Shown here piece by piece: positions 25,522-34,629 of a DNA stretch of 64,000 nt. The position numbers and the translations under genes are program-made. The DNA comes from Maritimibacter sp. DP1N21-5 (GTDB lineage Bacteria; Pseudomonadota; Alphaproteobacteria; Rhodobacterales; Rhodobacteraceae): assembly GCF_019218295.1 (NCBI RefSeq), contig NZ_JAHUZF010000001.1:62001-126000 (forward strand), read 5' to 3'. Below the pieces are notes generated by a model. That model did no database searches, was not told the DNA's origin, and worked only from the letters and a program-made list of their open reading frames with translations. Each line of letters starts with the position of its first letter. The first letter of the stretch is position 1.

Positions 25522-26541
25522 TCACGTCTCTTCGCCGACGATCCCGCTGATCAGGTTCTCGCGCATCAGGCGTTCAGACAGGGACCCGCGCGGCGTCGCG
25601 ATCCGGTCCATCGCATCTTTGCGCCGCAGCGCCACGCGCCTGCTTTCGGCAATGGCCTCCTGCGGGGTCACGGGCTTGAAACGCAGTTTCTGGCCCGGCC
25701 GGGCCTGCGCCAGTCGGTCGGTATGGTGCATGGGGATCGTCGCGATCTTGGGATAGCCCCCCGTGGTCTGGTGATCCGCCAGCAGCACGCTCGCCACCCC
25801 ATCGCCCGCGACCTGCACCGCGCCCCGCAGCGCGGGTTCCGAAGGGATCGACAGCGCGTCGGCCAGGTCGAGCGCGGGGCCGTCGAGCCGCATCCCCATC
25901 CGGTCGAATACCGGAGTGACCCCGAATGGCCCGGTCACGAAGGCCTCGAGCGCATCGGGCGCGAAGGCCGCTTCCTGCGGGCCCATGACGACGGGGACCT
26001 CCACCGGATCCCGGCCAAGACCATCGCTCAGTTCCGTTGCGATAACGCCCTCCCGCTCGGGCACCGTCCGGGCATCGTCAATCGTGATCACGCTGCCGCT
26101 CGTCACCACCCCACCCCCTAGGCCCGACGCCGCATGGGTGGCGCCATGACCCAGCCAGCGCTCGGTGCGAAGGCTCCCGGCAAAGGCAAGCGTGCACCAA
26201 TTGCCAAAGCCTCCGGGCCGGATCGTCAGCCGACCGCCCTCGGTCAGCCGCCCCACCGTCCATGAGCCGGCGCGCTGCCCGTCGACCTCGACGGTGAAAC
26301 CGCCGCCACAGACCGCGAAAGCCACTTCGCCCCTCTGGCAGGTCAGCAATAGGCCCCCCATCGACACCTCGATGGCCGTCGCATCGGCACTCAGTCCCAA
26401 CGCGGCGAGCGCGGCATCATGTGCGAAGCGGTCCATCGGCCCGGAGGCCGGAACCCCGAAGCGCAGGTATCCCACGCGACCCCGGTCCTGATAGGACACA
26501 TGCGGCCCGGCCTGAGTGACCTTCAGCACCGCCTCAACCAT
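25522..26541 (-). CDS. pxpC: 5-oxoprolinase subunit C (biotin-dependent carboxyltransferase-like)
   Basis: A 339-residue protein of the PxpC/KipA family: VTQAGPHVSYQDRGRVGYLR and FGVPASGPMDRFA near the N-terminus and later DHQTTGGYPKIATI, all family signatures. ATG 26541 overlaps the end of pxpB; an ATG at 26565 is less likely. PxpABC hydrolyses 5-oxoproline to glutamate with ATP. The gene order A-B-C in one operon supports the specific name over urea-amidolyase-like paralogues. Confidence 0.9.
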   Translation of the reverse strand: MVEAVLKVTQAGPHVSYQDRGRVGYLRFGVPASGPMDRFAHDAALAALGLSADATAIEVSMGGLLLTCQRGEVAFAVCGGGFTVEVDGQRAGSWTVGRLTEGGRLTIRPGGFGNWCTLAFAGSLRTERWLGHGATHAASGLGGGVVTSGSVITIDDARTVPEREGVIATELSDGLGRDPVEVPVVMGPQEAAFAPDALEAFVTGPFGVTPVFDRMGMRLDGPALDLADALSIPSEPALRGAVQVAGDGVASVLLADHQTTGGYPKIATIPMHHTDRLAQARPGQKLRFKPVTPQEAIAESRRVALRRKDAMDRIATPRGSLSERLMRENLISGIVGEET

Positions 26542-27247
26542 GGCCCTCACCCATCCGCACCTCATACTCCGCGCGTGAAATCCGGCGAAACCGGACCGGG
26601 TCGCCGACGTCGAACAGGAAAGGTCGCTCGGAACCCCGCGACAGGACCTTCGTCGGCGAGCGGCCGATGATCGACCATCCCGTCGGCATCGTCAGCGTGG
26701 TGACGAGGCATTGTTCGCCCGCGATGATCACGCTGCCCGCGGGCACATCGCGCACCGCGGCGGACTTGCGCGGCACGCGGATCGCCTCGGGCACGCCGGA
26801 CATGTAGGCGTAGCCCGGCGCGAAGCCGTACATGCGCACCCGGAAATCGCCGTTAAGAAACCGCTCGCAGACCGCCTCTTCCGACAGGGATTTGGCCGTG
26901 GCCACCGCCCGCAGATCGGGCGCGAAATCGTCGTCGAAGCAGACCTCCACCACCCGCTCCGTTCCGGCCAGATCGTCCGTCGCCGCGTCACGGGCAAGCG
27001 CGCGGACAGACTCCGTCAGGCTGTCATGATCCGTCACGAGCGGATCGAACACCACGAGGAGATTGACCATCGCAGGCACGACCTCGCAAACGCCGGGGGG
27101 CGGCGCTTCTGCGATCCTGCGGTCGAGGGTGAGGATTTGCTGCGCGACGGCGTCAGAAGATACGGTGCCGTATGTAACTAGCAGCCCGCAATCTCCGACC
27201 GCGCGAAAGCTGGGGAAATCCTCCTGTTCTGGGGGCGCTTGCGTCAT
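26534..27247 (-). CDS. pxpB: 5-oxoprolinase subunit B
   Basis: 237 residues of the KipI/PxpB (allophanate hydrolase subunit 1) family, with FRAVGDCGLLVTYG at the start and the diagnostic MYGFAPGYAYMSGVP with VPRKSAAVRDVPAGSVIIAG downstream. It overlaps pxpA by 4 bases and pxpC by 8. Together with PxpA and PxpC it forms the prokaryotic 5-oxoprolinase that removes spontaneously formed pyroglutamate. Confidence 0.92.
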   Translation of the reverse strand: MTQAPPEQEDFPSFRAVGDCGLLVTYGTVSSDAVAQQILTLDRRIAEAPPPGVCEVVPAMVNLLVVFDPLVTDHDSLTESVRALARDAATDDLAGTERVVEVCFDDDFAPDLRAVATAKSLSEEAVCERFLNGDFRVRMYGFAPGYAYMSGVPEAIRVPRKSAAVRDVPAGSVIIAGEQCLVTTLTMPTGWSIIGRSPTKVLSRGSERPFLFDVGDPVRFRRISRAEYEVRMGEGHG

Positions 27248-28011
27248 CCCTCCACCGCCACGAAGGGCGCGACACTCACGCCCGCCCCTTCAAGCGCGCG
27301 GCGAAGAACGCCGGCCGTGTCTAGAGCACCCGGCGTGTCGCCATGGAGACAGATCGAGTCGGCCGCCAGCCGGATCCGCCCGCCTCCCAGCACCGGCATC
27401 TCGCCGCTTTCGAGCATCGACAACATCCGCGCAACGATCTCGTCCGTGTCGTGCAGCACCGCGCCGGGGGTGCCGCGCGGCACGAGCTGACCGTCGGCTT
27501 GATAGGCCCGGTCGGCGAAAACCTCGGAAAAGGTCGGATGCCCCGCCTCCCGCGACAGCCTGTCCAGCACGGTCCCCGAAATCGCAAGGATCGGAAGCGC
27601 GGTGTCAATGGCCCTCACGGCACCAAGGATCGCGCCCGCCACCTCCCGGTCGGCCGCCGCCAGATTGGCCAGCGCGCCATGCGGTTTGACATAGCGCACC
27701 TGGCCCTGCGTCAGGCCCGCCGCCCCCTTCAGCGCCCCGATCTGGACCGCGACCATCGCCGCGATCTGATCCGGCGTCATCGGGATCACCCGGCGGCCGA
27801 ACCCGGAAAGGTCCGCATAGCCCGGATGCGCCCCGATCACGACGCCCTTCTCCCGCGCGACACGGGTCGCTGTGGCCATCGTGTCCGGATCGCCCGCATG
27901 GCCGCCACAGGCGATATTGGCGCTGGTCACGATGTCGAACATCGCGGCGTCCTCCGCCATCGCCCAGGCCCCGAAGCCTTCGCCAAGGTCGGCGTTGAGG
28001 TCGATCTTCAT
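27244..28011 (-). CDS. pxpA: 5-oxoprolinase subunit A (LamB/YcsF family)
   Basis: 255 residues opening KIDLNADLGEGFGAW and continuing with TSANIACGGHAGDPDTMA and GAHPGYADLSGFGRR, the unmistakable PxpA signatures. It is first in the pxpABC set. The gap of 88 bases to the EthD-domain gene upstream contains no obvious terminator, so the two units might be cotranscribed. Confidence 0.94.
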   Translation of the reverse strand: MKIDLNADLGEGFGAWAMAEDAAMFDIVTSANIACGGHAGDPDTMATATRVAREKGVVIGAHPGYADLSGFGRRVIPMTPDQIAAMVAVQIGALKGAAGLTQGQVRYVKPHGALANLAAADREVAGAILGAVRAIDTALPILAISGTVLDRLSREAGHPTFSEVFADRAYQADGQLVPRGTPGAVLHDTDEIVARMLSMLESGEMPVLGGGRIRLAADSICLHGDTPGALDTAGVLRRALEGAGVSVAPFVAVEG

Positions 28012-28099
28012 CGGTTCTGTCCGCCTTTTTCCAGTCCTGCCTCACAGCCCGAGTAAAGACCGCGACCGGAGCAAGGGCAAGCCGGCGTCGCCCGACCCC

Positions 28100-28753
28100 T
28101 CAGGCGTCCATGGGGACCCGCTTCGCCTCGGTATAGGTCAGATAGGCGGCGAACCCTCCGCCGGACAGGGCAAGCGGTTCGAGGATCGGCCCCTCCGGCG
28201 CCAGAAGATCGGCGGCCCCCGCGCCAAGGGGCAATTCGGCAAAGAGGAACCAGCCGGGAACCTCGCCCTTCTCTTCGGCGGCATCGGGGGTGTCGATGCG
28301 GCCCACGGTGCGTTCGCCGTGACAGGCAACCACCTGCCCGATCCGGGCGAGAGCCGTCTCGACCGCGACGTCCTCTGCTTCTGACACATGGGCCACGACC
28401 CGGCGCAGGCTCGGTGCCTGGCTGTCCTCCTGGCGGACCGACCAGCACCCGAGCCGGTTCGACAGGAACCGCGCCTCGTCGGCCCGAAGCTCCGCAACCC
28501 GGTCCCAGCCCTCGATCTTGTCAAGGATCCCCGCGCTCACGCCATAGGCGATCTCGGCGATCCCGTCGCAGGTCGAGTTTATGCCCGGACTGGACGCAAG
28601 TGGCCGGATCACGTGGTTCTGGATATACCAGACGAGGTCCGGCAGCTCCCGCGCGATGTCGGCATGAGGTCCGGACCAATGCGCGTGGAAGGCGGCGGGC
28701 GTCATGTCGTCCCTGCGCCAGATGATCGTGTTTCGCTTGTTGGGCTGGGTCAC
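28100..28753 (-). CDS. EthD-domain protein
   Basis: About 217 residues. The N-terminal half has the ferredoxin-like EthD pattern (NTIIWRRDDMTPAAFHAHWS, then GPHADIARELP and YIQNHV); the second half is a second, weaker dimeric alpha-beta unit. GTG 28753 with GAGG just upstream is the best start, placed 1 base beyond the stop of the TIM-barrel gene; the ATG at 28897 lies in shadow sequence. EthD proteins assist varied degradative pathways as small-molecule isomerases or lactonases; no specific role can be assigned. Confidence 0.8.
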   Translation of the reverse strand: MTQPNKRNTIIWRRDDMTPAAFHAHWSGPHADIARELPDLVWYIQNHVIRPLASSPGINSTCDGIAEIAYGVSAGILDKIEGWDRVAELRADEARFLSNRLGCWSVRQEDSQAPSLRRVVAHVSEAEDVAVETALARIGQVVACHGERTVGRIDTPDAAEEKGEVPGWFLFAELPLGAGAADLLAPEGPILEPLALSGGGFAAYLTYTEAKRVPMDA

Positions 28754-28754
28754 G

Positions 28755-29561
28755 TCACGCCTCCTCGAACGCCGCAGCCATCGCGATGCGGGCCATCCGG
28801 ATCGCCTCCGCCGCCTTTTGCGCGGGCGTCCATCCGGCGAGGCGCGGATGCGAACAGGGCGCTTCGATGTCGATGCGCACATCGTCGGGCAGGCCACGCA
28901 GAAACCGGATCACGTCAAACTCGCCGTCTCCCGGATAACGCCGGTCCGCCACCGCCTCGTGCAGCCATTCATCCTCGGGCCGGGACAGGGGGCCGTCGCA
29001 GAGCTGGCCGTGCCCGATAGGTGCGCGGCGCGGCGCATAAAGCGACTCGAGCCCGCCCTCGTTGCGGTAGAAATGCAGGATGTCGGCGGAAATCGTCGCC
29101 GGGTAGTCGATCGACAGCAGGAAATCCTCGGCCTGCGGCAAGGTGTTGATCAGCCCAAAGGCGTGGAACTCCAGATGCGGTTCGATCCCGCGGTCCTTGG
29201 CGCGCAGGGCAAAGGCATCGAAGGTGTCGCGCGCGCGGCTCAGGTCCTGCTTTTCCAAGGTGACCGTGATGCGCTTGCCGCCAAGGATCGCGGCCACGTC
29301 GAGGTTCGCGTCGAACATGTCGGGGGTGTAGCTGTCGGGCAGCGAGAATACGTCCATCCCATAGAACTCGACGCCCAGCCGATCCGCCTGCGCGCGCAGG
29401 GCCTTGGCTTGTGTCTCGGTCTCGACAAAGGGGCTGCCTGAACGAGCCGAGCGTGTCACGAAGAGCGACACGGCAGGCACGCCGTTCTGTGCGGCGATGT
29501 CCACAAGCTCTTCCGGCTGGCTCCCCGCGGCGGCAAGCTGGTGAAGGCAAAGTCGGTCCAT
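28755..29561 (-). CDS. Sugar phosphate isomerase/epimerase-like TIM-barrel protein
   Basis: A 268-residue AP-endonuclease-2-type TIM barrel: MDRLCLHQLAAAG, then LEFHAFGLINTL, SADILHFYRNEGGL, GHGQLCDGP and RYPGDGEFDVIRFL. The Glu, Asp, His and Glu residues expected for metal binding are visible in these segments. I chose ATG 29561 because GGAGAG lies just upstream. A paralogue with the same architecture (CDGP...PGEGEF) is encoded at 46741-47550 beside the Liv transporter. Substrate unknown; these proteins isomerise hydroxy-keto compounds in catabolic clusters. Confidence 0.82.
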   Translation of the reverse strand: MDRLCLHQLAAAGSQPEELVDIAAQNGVPAVSLFVTRSARSGSPFVETETQAKALRAQADRLGVEFYGMDVFSLPDSYTPDMFDANLDVAAILGGKRITVTLEKQDLSRARDTFDAFALRAKDRGIEPHLEFHAFGLINTLPQAEDFLLSIDYPATISADILHFYRNEGGLESLYAPRRAPIGHGQLCDGPLSRPEDEWLHEAVADRRYPGDGEFDVIRFLRGLPDDVRIDIEAPCSHPRLAGWTPAQKAAEAIRMARIAMAAAFEEA

Positions 29562-29664
29562 GTTTCTCTCCATGATTTTGCGCCATCCTCGCAGTTTTGC
29601 ATATTTATAACCACCAATTTGTATTATTGAGAGTGGATTAAGATGATTGGACAGGAGGAACCAG

Positions 29665-30072
29665 ATGAGTGACGAGAACGACATTCGCCGGCGGATCGAA
29701 CTCTATTGTGACGCGGTGAACCGGCGTGGCGGGGCGGCTTGGATCGACTGCTGGTGGCCCGACGCTCTCTGGACGATCTACGACCGCAGGATCGAGGGCG
29801 CGCAGGAGATCCTGACGACGTGGGAAGGGGCCATGGCGGGCTATTCCCAGATCCATTTCTTCGCGCAGGTCGGGACGATGGACATCGACGGCGACCGGGC
29901 ACGGCTCCGCGTCTATACGACCGAATATCTCACGACGATCGAGGGTGCGCAGCGTCTTCAGGTCGGGGAATACGATGACCTGATGGACAAGCGTGACGGC
30001 CACTGGCGTTTCGCGCACCGCGCCTACAGGGTGCGCGAGCAACGCCATGTGCCATCAGGCGAGCGCGGGTAA
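29665..30072 (+). CDS. SnoaL-like/NTF2-fold protein
   Basis: 135 residues, MSDENDIRRRIELYCDAVNR, with WIDCWWPDALWTIYD and the C-terminal HWRFAHRAYRVRE pattern typical of SnoaL_4-type cone-fold proteins, which include polyketide cyclases, small dehydratases and Rieske beta subunits. A GGAGG site precedes ATG 29665. It is divergent from the TIM-barrel gene and its end overlaps the convergent NmrA-like gene by 18 bases. A related protein is encoded at 53997-54380. Confidence 0.78.
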   Translation: MSDENDIRRRIELYCDAVNRRGGAAWIDCWWPDALWTIYDRRIEGAQEILTTWEGAMAGYSQIHFFAQVGTMDIDGDRARLRVYTTEYLTTIEGAQRLQVGEYDDLMDKRDGHWRFAHRAYRVREQRHVPSGERG

Positions 30073-30966
30073 CTCCTGCCGCGCCGCCCAGTCTTCCAGC
30101 GAGGTGAGCGTCACCGGCAATTCGGCCAACACAGGCCCCATGTCGACCGAAAAGGGCTTCGCCACCGGGTCATTGTACCAGGTGTATTTCTTCGTCATCT
30201 CGCGGGCGAGCGTGTCGCGCTCGAGCGTCGCGGTCTGCGAGAACACGTTCGCCATGACCTCGCCGCAGGTTTCGACCGGCATCGACTTGAACCGAAGCGG
30301 CATGTCCCAGACCCGGCCCAGACGGCGTGCAAGGTCCGGTCCCCGGATCGCCTCCGGCCCGCCGACCGGGAAAATCCGCCCGGCCAGGTGCGGGCGCTCG
30401 GCAGCCGCGATCATCAGTTTTGCCAGATCGTCATGGCAGATCCAGCAGACGTCGAGGTCTTCGCGGTGTGGATAATGGATCAGGTGATCCCCCGCGATCT
30501 CGGGCCAGGCCCAGGCCTTCAGCAGGTTGTCGAGATAGACGACCGGCTGGATCGTCACCGCAGGCACTCCCGCCCCCATCACGATATGGCGCATCTCGAG
30601 CCGCGCATCCTGCGCCTTGATGTCCATCATCTCGTCGGGCAGCGGCATCGAGGTGTTGAAGACGAGCATCTTCACCGTAGGGTTCTCGGAAGCCGCCTTC
30701 GCGATCACCTCGGTCGCGGCCAAAAGCGGCTCGGCGGCTTGAAACGAGGTCGAAGGCAGGTTCAGAAGGACGGCATCCGCCCCCTCCATCGCCGCGACGA
30801 GGCTCTTGTGATCGTCGTAATTCACCGCGCGCGGCACCGCGCCCTCGGGCAGACCGGCGCCCGCCGGATTGCGCGCGATGGCGATGGGCGTGTGACCGGC
30901 GGCGAGCGCGGCCTTGACCTGCGCCAGCCCCTGATCCCCGGTGGCGGAAAATATGGCGAGCTTCAT
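30055..30966 (-). CDS. NmrA-like NAD(P)-binding protein (atypical SDR)
   Basis: 303 residues starting KLAIFSATGDQGLAQVKAAL, a glycine-rich loop of the NmrA/TMR atypical short-chain dehydrogenase type, followed by ADAVLLNLPST and VTIQPVVYLDNLLKAW. There is no YxxxK catalytic pair in the usual place. It is the last gene of the TRAP transporter operon (13 bases after dctM), which hints at a redox or sensor role for the imported compound. Confidence 0.8.
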   Translation of the reverse strand: MKLAIFSATGDQGLAQVKAALAAGHTPIAIARNPAGAGLPEGAVPRAVNYDDHKSLVAAMEGADAVLLNLPSTSFQAAEPLLAATEVIAKAASENPTVKMLVFNTSMPLPDEMMDIKAQDARLEMRHIVMGAGVPAVTIQPVVYLDNLLKAWAWPEIAGDHLIHYPHREDLDVCWICHDDLAKLMIAAAERPHLAGRIFPVGGPEAIRGPDLARRLGRVWDMPLRFKSMPVETCGEVMANVFSQTATLERDTLAREMTKKYTWYNDPVAKPFSVDMGPVLAELPVTLTSLEDWAARQELPALA

Positions 30967-30978
30967 GGTCTCTCCTCC

Positions 30979-32295
30979 TCAATTCATCAGGTTCGGCAGG
31001 AACAGCACGACACCCGGCACCGCGATGATGAAAAAGAGCACCACGATATCGGCAATCAGGAACCGCGTCGTGCCCTTGAAGATCGCGCCCAGCGAAATCC
31101 GCTTGTCCACCACGTTCTTGAGCACGAAGACGTTGAGCCCGATGGGCGGCGTGATCATTCCGACCTCGAGCAGCTTGGCAAGGAAGATGCCCAGCCACAG
31201 CTCATGCACGCCCAGCGACGCGGCGACCGGCAGCACGATGGGCAGCGTGATGATCATCGCCCCGGTGGGCTCCAGGAACATGCCGAGGATCAGGTAGACC
31301 ACCATCAACGCCATGAGGAACAGGAAGGGCGACGAGGACACCGCGCTCACCACGTCCGAGATGTAGCCATCCACACCGGAGAGCGCCACGAAGCGCGCCA
31401 GAAGGTTCGCGCCGATCACGATGAACAGAAGCGCCGCGGTGGTGATGAAGCTCTCGCCCACCGACAGCCGGAACGTCCGCCATGTCAGCTTGCGCTGCGC
31501 CAGCGCGATGAGCGTGCAGAGCGCGGCCCCCACGGCCCCGGCCTCGGTCGGGGTGAAGAGCCCGGCGAAGAGACCGCCAAAGACCAGAAGCGCCAGAAGG
31601 AGCGCAGGTGTCACACCGGCCAGCATGCGGAATTTCTCGCGCATGGTGAAGGCCTCGGTCGCGCGCGGGGCGACGCCGGGAACCATCCAGGCCCAGCCCA
31701 CGACCACGATGACATAGGACAGCGCCGACAAGAGCCCGATGCCGACTCCCCCAAGGAACAGAAGGTTGATCGGCACCTCGGCGATGATGCCGTAGAGGAT
31801 GAGCAGGATCGACGGTGGAATGAGCGCCCCGATGGTGCCCGAAGCCGCAACCGTGCCGGTGGCAAGTCGCGGATCATACCCGTGGCGCAGCATCTCCGGC
31901 ACCGCGATCTTGCCCATGGCCGCAGCCGTGGCGACCGACGATCCGGTCACGGCCGCGAAACCCGACGCGCCAAAGATCGACGCGACAGCAAGACCGGCAG
32001 GAAGCCGTGACAACCACGCCCGCGCCGCCTCGAAAAGCCCTGCCGTGATCCCCGTGTGATAGGCGAGATACCCCATGAGCAGGAACATCGGGATCGACGA
32101 CAGCTCCCAGCTTGCCGCGAAGTCGTAGGGGATCGTCTTGAGCGCCCCGATGGCCGGCCGCCAGCCGAACATCGCGTAGATGCCCGCGAAAGGCACGAGG
32201 AACAGCGATACAGCGATCGGAACGCGCAGAAGGATCAGCAGAAAAAGGACACCCAGCCCGATCAGGCCGATGTCGACATTGGTCAGTTCGGTCAT
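30979..32295 (-). CDS. dctM: TRAP transporter large permease subunit (DctM)
   Basis: A 438-residue membrane protein with about 12 hydrophobic segments and TRAP-M signatures: VPIAVSLFLVPFAG, SGFAAVTGSSVATAAAMGKI, IPPSILLILYGIIAEV, FTPTEAGAVGA and EVGMITPPIGLNVFVLKNV. It pairs with the small subunit upstream (4-bp overlap). It imports an organic acid using a sodium or proton gradient. Confidence 0.95.
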   Translation of the reverse strand: MTELTNVDIGLIGLGVLFLLILLRVPIAVSLFLVPFAGIYAMFGWRPAIGALKTIPYDFAASWELSSIPMFLLMGYLAYHTGITAGLFEAARAWLSRLPAGLAVASIFGASGFAAVTGSSVATAAAMGKIAVPEMLRHGYDPRLATGTVAASGTIGALIPPSILLILYGIIAEVPINLLFLGGVGIGLLSALSYVIVVVGWAWMVPGVAPRATEAFTMREKFRMLAGVTPALLLALLVFGGLFAGLFTPTEAGAVGAALCTLIALAQRKLTWRTFRLSVGESFITTAALLFIVIGANLLARFVALSGVDGYISDVVSAVSSSPFLFLMALMVVYLILGMFLEPTGAMIITLPIVLPVAASLGVHELWLGIFLAKLLEVGMITPPIGLNVFVLKNVVDKRISLGAIFKGTTRFLIADIVVLFFIIAVPGVVLFLPNLMN

Positions 32296-32840
32296 TGCGC
32301 CTCTCCGATCTCTTCCGAGAAGGCACGAAGTCTCTGACCACCATCCTGCGCATTGGCGCCGAAGAGATAGGCGATGAACTTGAGCGCGAAGAGGAGCGAC
32401 AGGAACCCGTATCCCAGCGGCGCAGAGAAGCGGACCGGCCAGGTGATGATCTTCTGGCCGCGCTCGATCTCGAACGTGCCCGCCGCGTATTTCGACAGCG
32501 CCTCGTCCCAGACGGCATAGGCGATAAAGCCGGTGACGATCATGCAGACGAGAAAGATCCAGCCATAAAGATGCTTCTGCACGCCGCCCGGAAAGGCGGC
32601 CGTGAGCACCTCGACCGACACGTGCTTGTCGATCCGTTCGACAAAAGCCAGCGGCAGGAACGTGATGAGAGGCATGTAGTAGTTGGACACGAGCGTGAGC
32701 GTGGCGGGCACCGGGGCGTTGAAGAGGTTCTTCATCACCACGTCCGCCGTCACCTGCACCATCATGACGATGACCGCGATGGCCGCCACCCAGCTCATGA
32801 CGAGCGTGGCCGCGTCGATTATTCTTAGAACTGCGCGCAT
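32292..32840 (-). CDS. dctQ: TRAP transporter small permease subunit (DctQ)
   Basis: 182 residues with four hydrophobic helices, e.g. TLVMSWVAAIAVIVMMVQVT and GWIFLVCMIVTGFIAYAVW, and the conserved N-x-P-type region FNAPVPATLTLVSNYYMPL; it fits DctQ in size and position between dctP and dctM. Its partner subunits are encoded on both sides in the same operon. Confidence 0.9.
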   Translation of the reverse strand: MRAVLRIIDAATLVMSWVAAIAVIVMMVQVTADVVMKNLFNAPVPATLTLVSNYYMPLITFLPLAFVERIDKHVSVEVLTAAFPGGVQKHLYGWIFLVCMIVTGFIAYAVWDEALSKYAAGTFEIERGQKIITWPVRFSAPLGYGFLSLLFALKFIAYLFGANAQDGGQRLRAFSEEIGEAQ

Positions 32841-32878
32841 GGTCCGCCCGTCTTCCTGGTCTTGTCTAGGAACGATGC

Positions 32879-32901
32879 GGGCCGGGGACTTGCCCCGACC
32901 C
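32879..32901 (-). terminator. Stem-loop between dctP and dctQ
   Basis: On the transcribed strand GGGTCGGGG and CCCCGGCCC form a 9-bp stem with one G-U pair and the loop CAAGT, 15 bases after the dctP stop. It resembles the hairpins after tctC and livK and probably keeps the binding-protein transcript more abundant than that of the permease. Confidence 0.65.
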
Positions 32902-32915
32902 GAAACGGATGTGCC

Positions 32916-34064
32916 TTATTCGACGCCGTAGGTGGCGACATCGACCTTGGAGTAGATCTCGTCGATGTAGAGCTGACGAAGGGCTTCGATGCTGCCATCG
33001 GTCTCGTTCGTGAGGCCTTTCCACTTCTCGATCAGGTCGGTGATCGTGGCGATCTTCTCGTCCACGTTTTCAAGCCCGTACTGGTTCACGTATTGCTCAC
33101 GCACGACCGGCTGGTCCAGCGCCACGAACTCGGTGATCAGGGCCTTGTCCTCGTCGGTCGCACGGAAGACCGTCTTGCCGGCTTCCTCGAAGGCCTGAAC
33201 ACCCGCGGCATTGCGCTCCACGTTCAGCTTCCACGAGGTCAGAGCCAGCGTGCCACCCGCATGCATCACGGCGCGCCGCTGGTCTTCGCTCAGGTTGGCC
33301 CACGTGTCCCGGTTGACGTTGGCCGTGCCTAGACCGGCGAACATACTGCCCGGAATACCGTCGAGGAAGTAATCGGCAATCTCGATGTAGCGAAGCCCGA
33401 CAAGGTTCTCGGCCGCATTGGCGGAACAATCGACGTTGCCGGTCGAAAGCGCGTCATAGATTTCGTTGCCCGACAGCGCCACACGGGTGCCGCCAAAATG
33501 CTCGACGAACCGCCCCGCATCGGCCGCACCGGTGCGCACCTTCATGCCAGACAGATCGGCGATGGTCGCCACCGGCTTGTTGCAGACGAAGCCGTAGTCG
33601 ATCGCAGCACCACCCGACAGGTAGACCGTGTTCAGCCCCTTGAGCTGTTCCTGGCAGTCCGGACAGTTGAGCATGATGTATTCCATCGACGCCCCGATCA
33701 TGGCCGGGCCGGCATAGGTGGCCTGCGTCCCGGAAGTGGCCAGCATGCCAAGATCCGCGGCGAGGTTCAGTTCCGAAAACTCCGCCGGAAAATAGGGGAA
33801 GAGCGTATAGCCCACATCCGCGAGCCCGTCCCGCACGCCGCCCAGCATCTCGCCCAGCGAGAGGAGCGACATGGAGAAGACCTTCACGTCCATATCGGCC
33901 GTTTCCTTGAGCTCCTCGGCAAAGGCGAGCGCCCCGTCATAGTTGTAGCTGCTTTCCGGAAGTCCGACCGCGTAGCGCAGATCCTGTGCAACGAGCGGCG
34001 TGGTCATCGCGACGGCGGTAAACCCGAAGGCGCCGAGGCGCAGGGCTGTCTTGACAGATTTCAT
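32916..34064 (-). CDS. dctP: TRAP transporter substrate-binding protein (DctP family)
   Basis: 382 residues with a 26-residue signal peptide ending TTPLVA. The mature domain contains the TRAP ligand-anchoring arginine region DLSGMKVRTG and the C-terminal helix VDEKIATITDLIEKW. GGGAGG precedes the ATG. It has four clustered cysteines (CPDCQ, VCNK, DCSAN), unusual for the family and possibly disulfide-linked. The ligand is unknown; TRAP proteins bind organic acids such as C4-dicarboxylates, keto acids or aromatics. Confidence 0.92.
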   Translation of the reverse strand: MKSVKTALRLGAFGFTAVAMTTPLVAQDLRYAVGLPESSYNYDGALAFAEELKETADMDVKVFSMSLLSLGEMLGGVRDGLADVGYTLFPYFPAEFSELNLAADLGMLATSGTQATYAGPAMIGASMEYIMLNCPDCQEQLKGLNTVYLSGGAAIDYGFVCNKPVATIADLSGMKVRTGAADAGRFVEHFGGTRVALSGNEIYDALSTGNVDCSANAAENLVGLRYIEIADYFLDGIPGSMFAGLGTANVNRDTWANLSEDQRRAVMHAGGTLALTSWKLNVERNAAGVQAFEEAGKTVFRATDEDKALITEFVALDQPVVREQYVNQYGLENVDEKIATITDLIEKWKGLTNETDGSIEALRQLYIDEIYSKVDVATYGVE

Positions 34065-34218
34065 GTGAGTTCCTCCCTTGTGAAACGCCGATCCACCCCT
34101 CTCTCCCCGAAGGTCTACGGATCAGCCTTGTGCATTCTGCCCGGAGCGCCGACCGTGCGGCTGTCAGAGCGAATACGGAATGCTGCGACATCGTCTAAAA
34201 ATACACAGCATATGTAAA

Positions 34219-34230
34219 TTGTATACGCAA
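34219..34230. promoter_or_regulatory. TTGTATACGCAA operator-like element upstream of dctP
   Basis: TTGTATACGCAA is an imperfect palindrome around GTATAC, about 155 bases upstream of the dctP start in an AT-rich setting. It matches elements at 41032, 46690, 52277 and 59128, and so is a candidate GntR-type binding site. Confidence 0.5.
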
Positions 34231-34578
34231 GTGTTTTCTGCAATCTCCGATATTGCTTCACAAGCGCGCCGGACCTGCCTATCGCGCGAGATCACCGACC
34301 AACGGATCGCGGCCCCAAGCGGCGAGTAAACGGCTTGAATGGCACAATTTGTTTGGACCGATCGCCGCAGTGTCGTTTTGGCCAAATCGGGTCCCGTGCT
34401 TCATAGAGGGTGCGCGAGAACGCGCGATACAAGCCTTTAACTACTGAATCTCGAGCCTATCGTCGCAGCACTGGCGCGACCGCAGAGGTGCAATATGACC
34501 CATTGACGAAACCTCTACCCAATCGACCGACGCTGTCGGGACGGATCGGACCTCCACTCGAATCCGGGACCTCGAGTT

Positions 34579-34586
34579 TTGTATAC
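34579..34586. promoter_or_regulatory. Second TTGTATAC element in the TRAP upstream region
   Basis: TTTTGTATACGCGA repeats the core of the element at 34219 at 360 bases distance, just beyond the 3' end of the ThDP-enzyme gene. It is too far from dctP to be a simple repressor site and could be an auxiliary operator or chance. Confidence 0.35.
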
Positions 34587-34629
34587 GCGATGCCACCAAA
34601 GATACGCGCAGCGCGTCAGGAATGCCGCC

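Larger units (their letters stand above)
34065..34629. other. 565-bp AT-richer intergenic region upstream of the TRAP operon
   Basis: This gap lies between the dctP start and the 3' end of the ThDP-enzyme gene. It is clearly richer in A and T than its surroundings and contains two TTGTATAC-type elements (listed separately). Short open frames on both strands have no recognisable product. It probably holds the TRAP promoter and operator sequences, perhaps with decayed DNA from 34260 to 34560. Confidence 0.55.
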
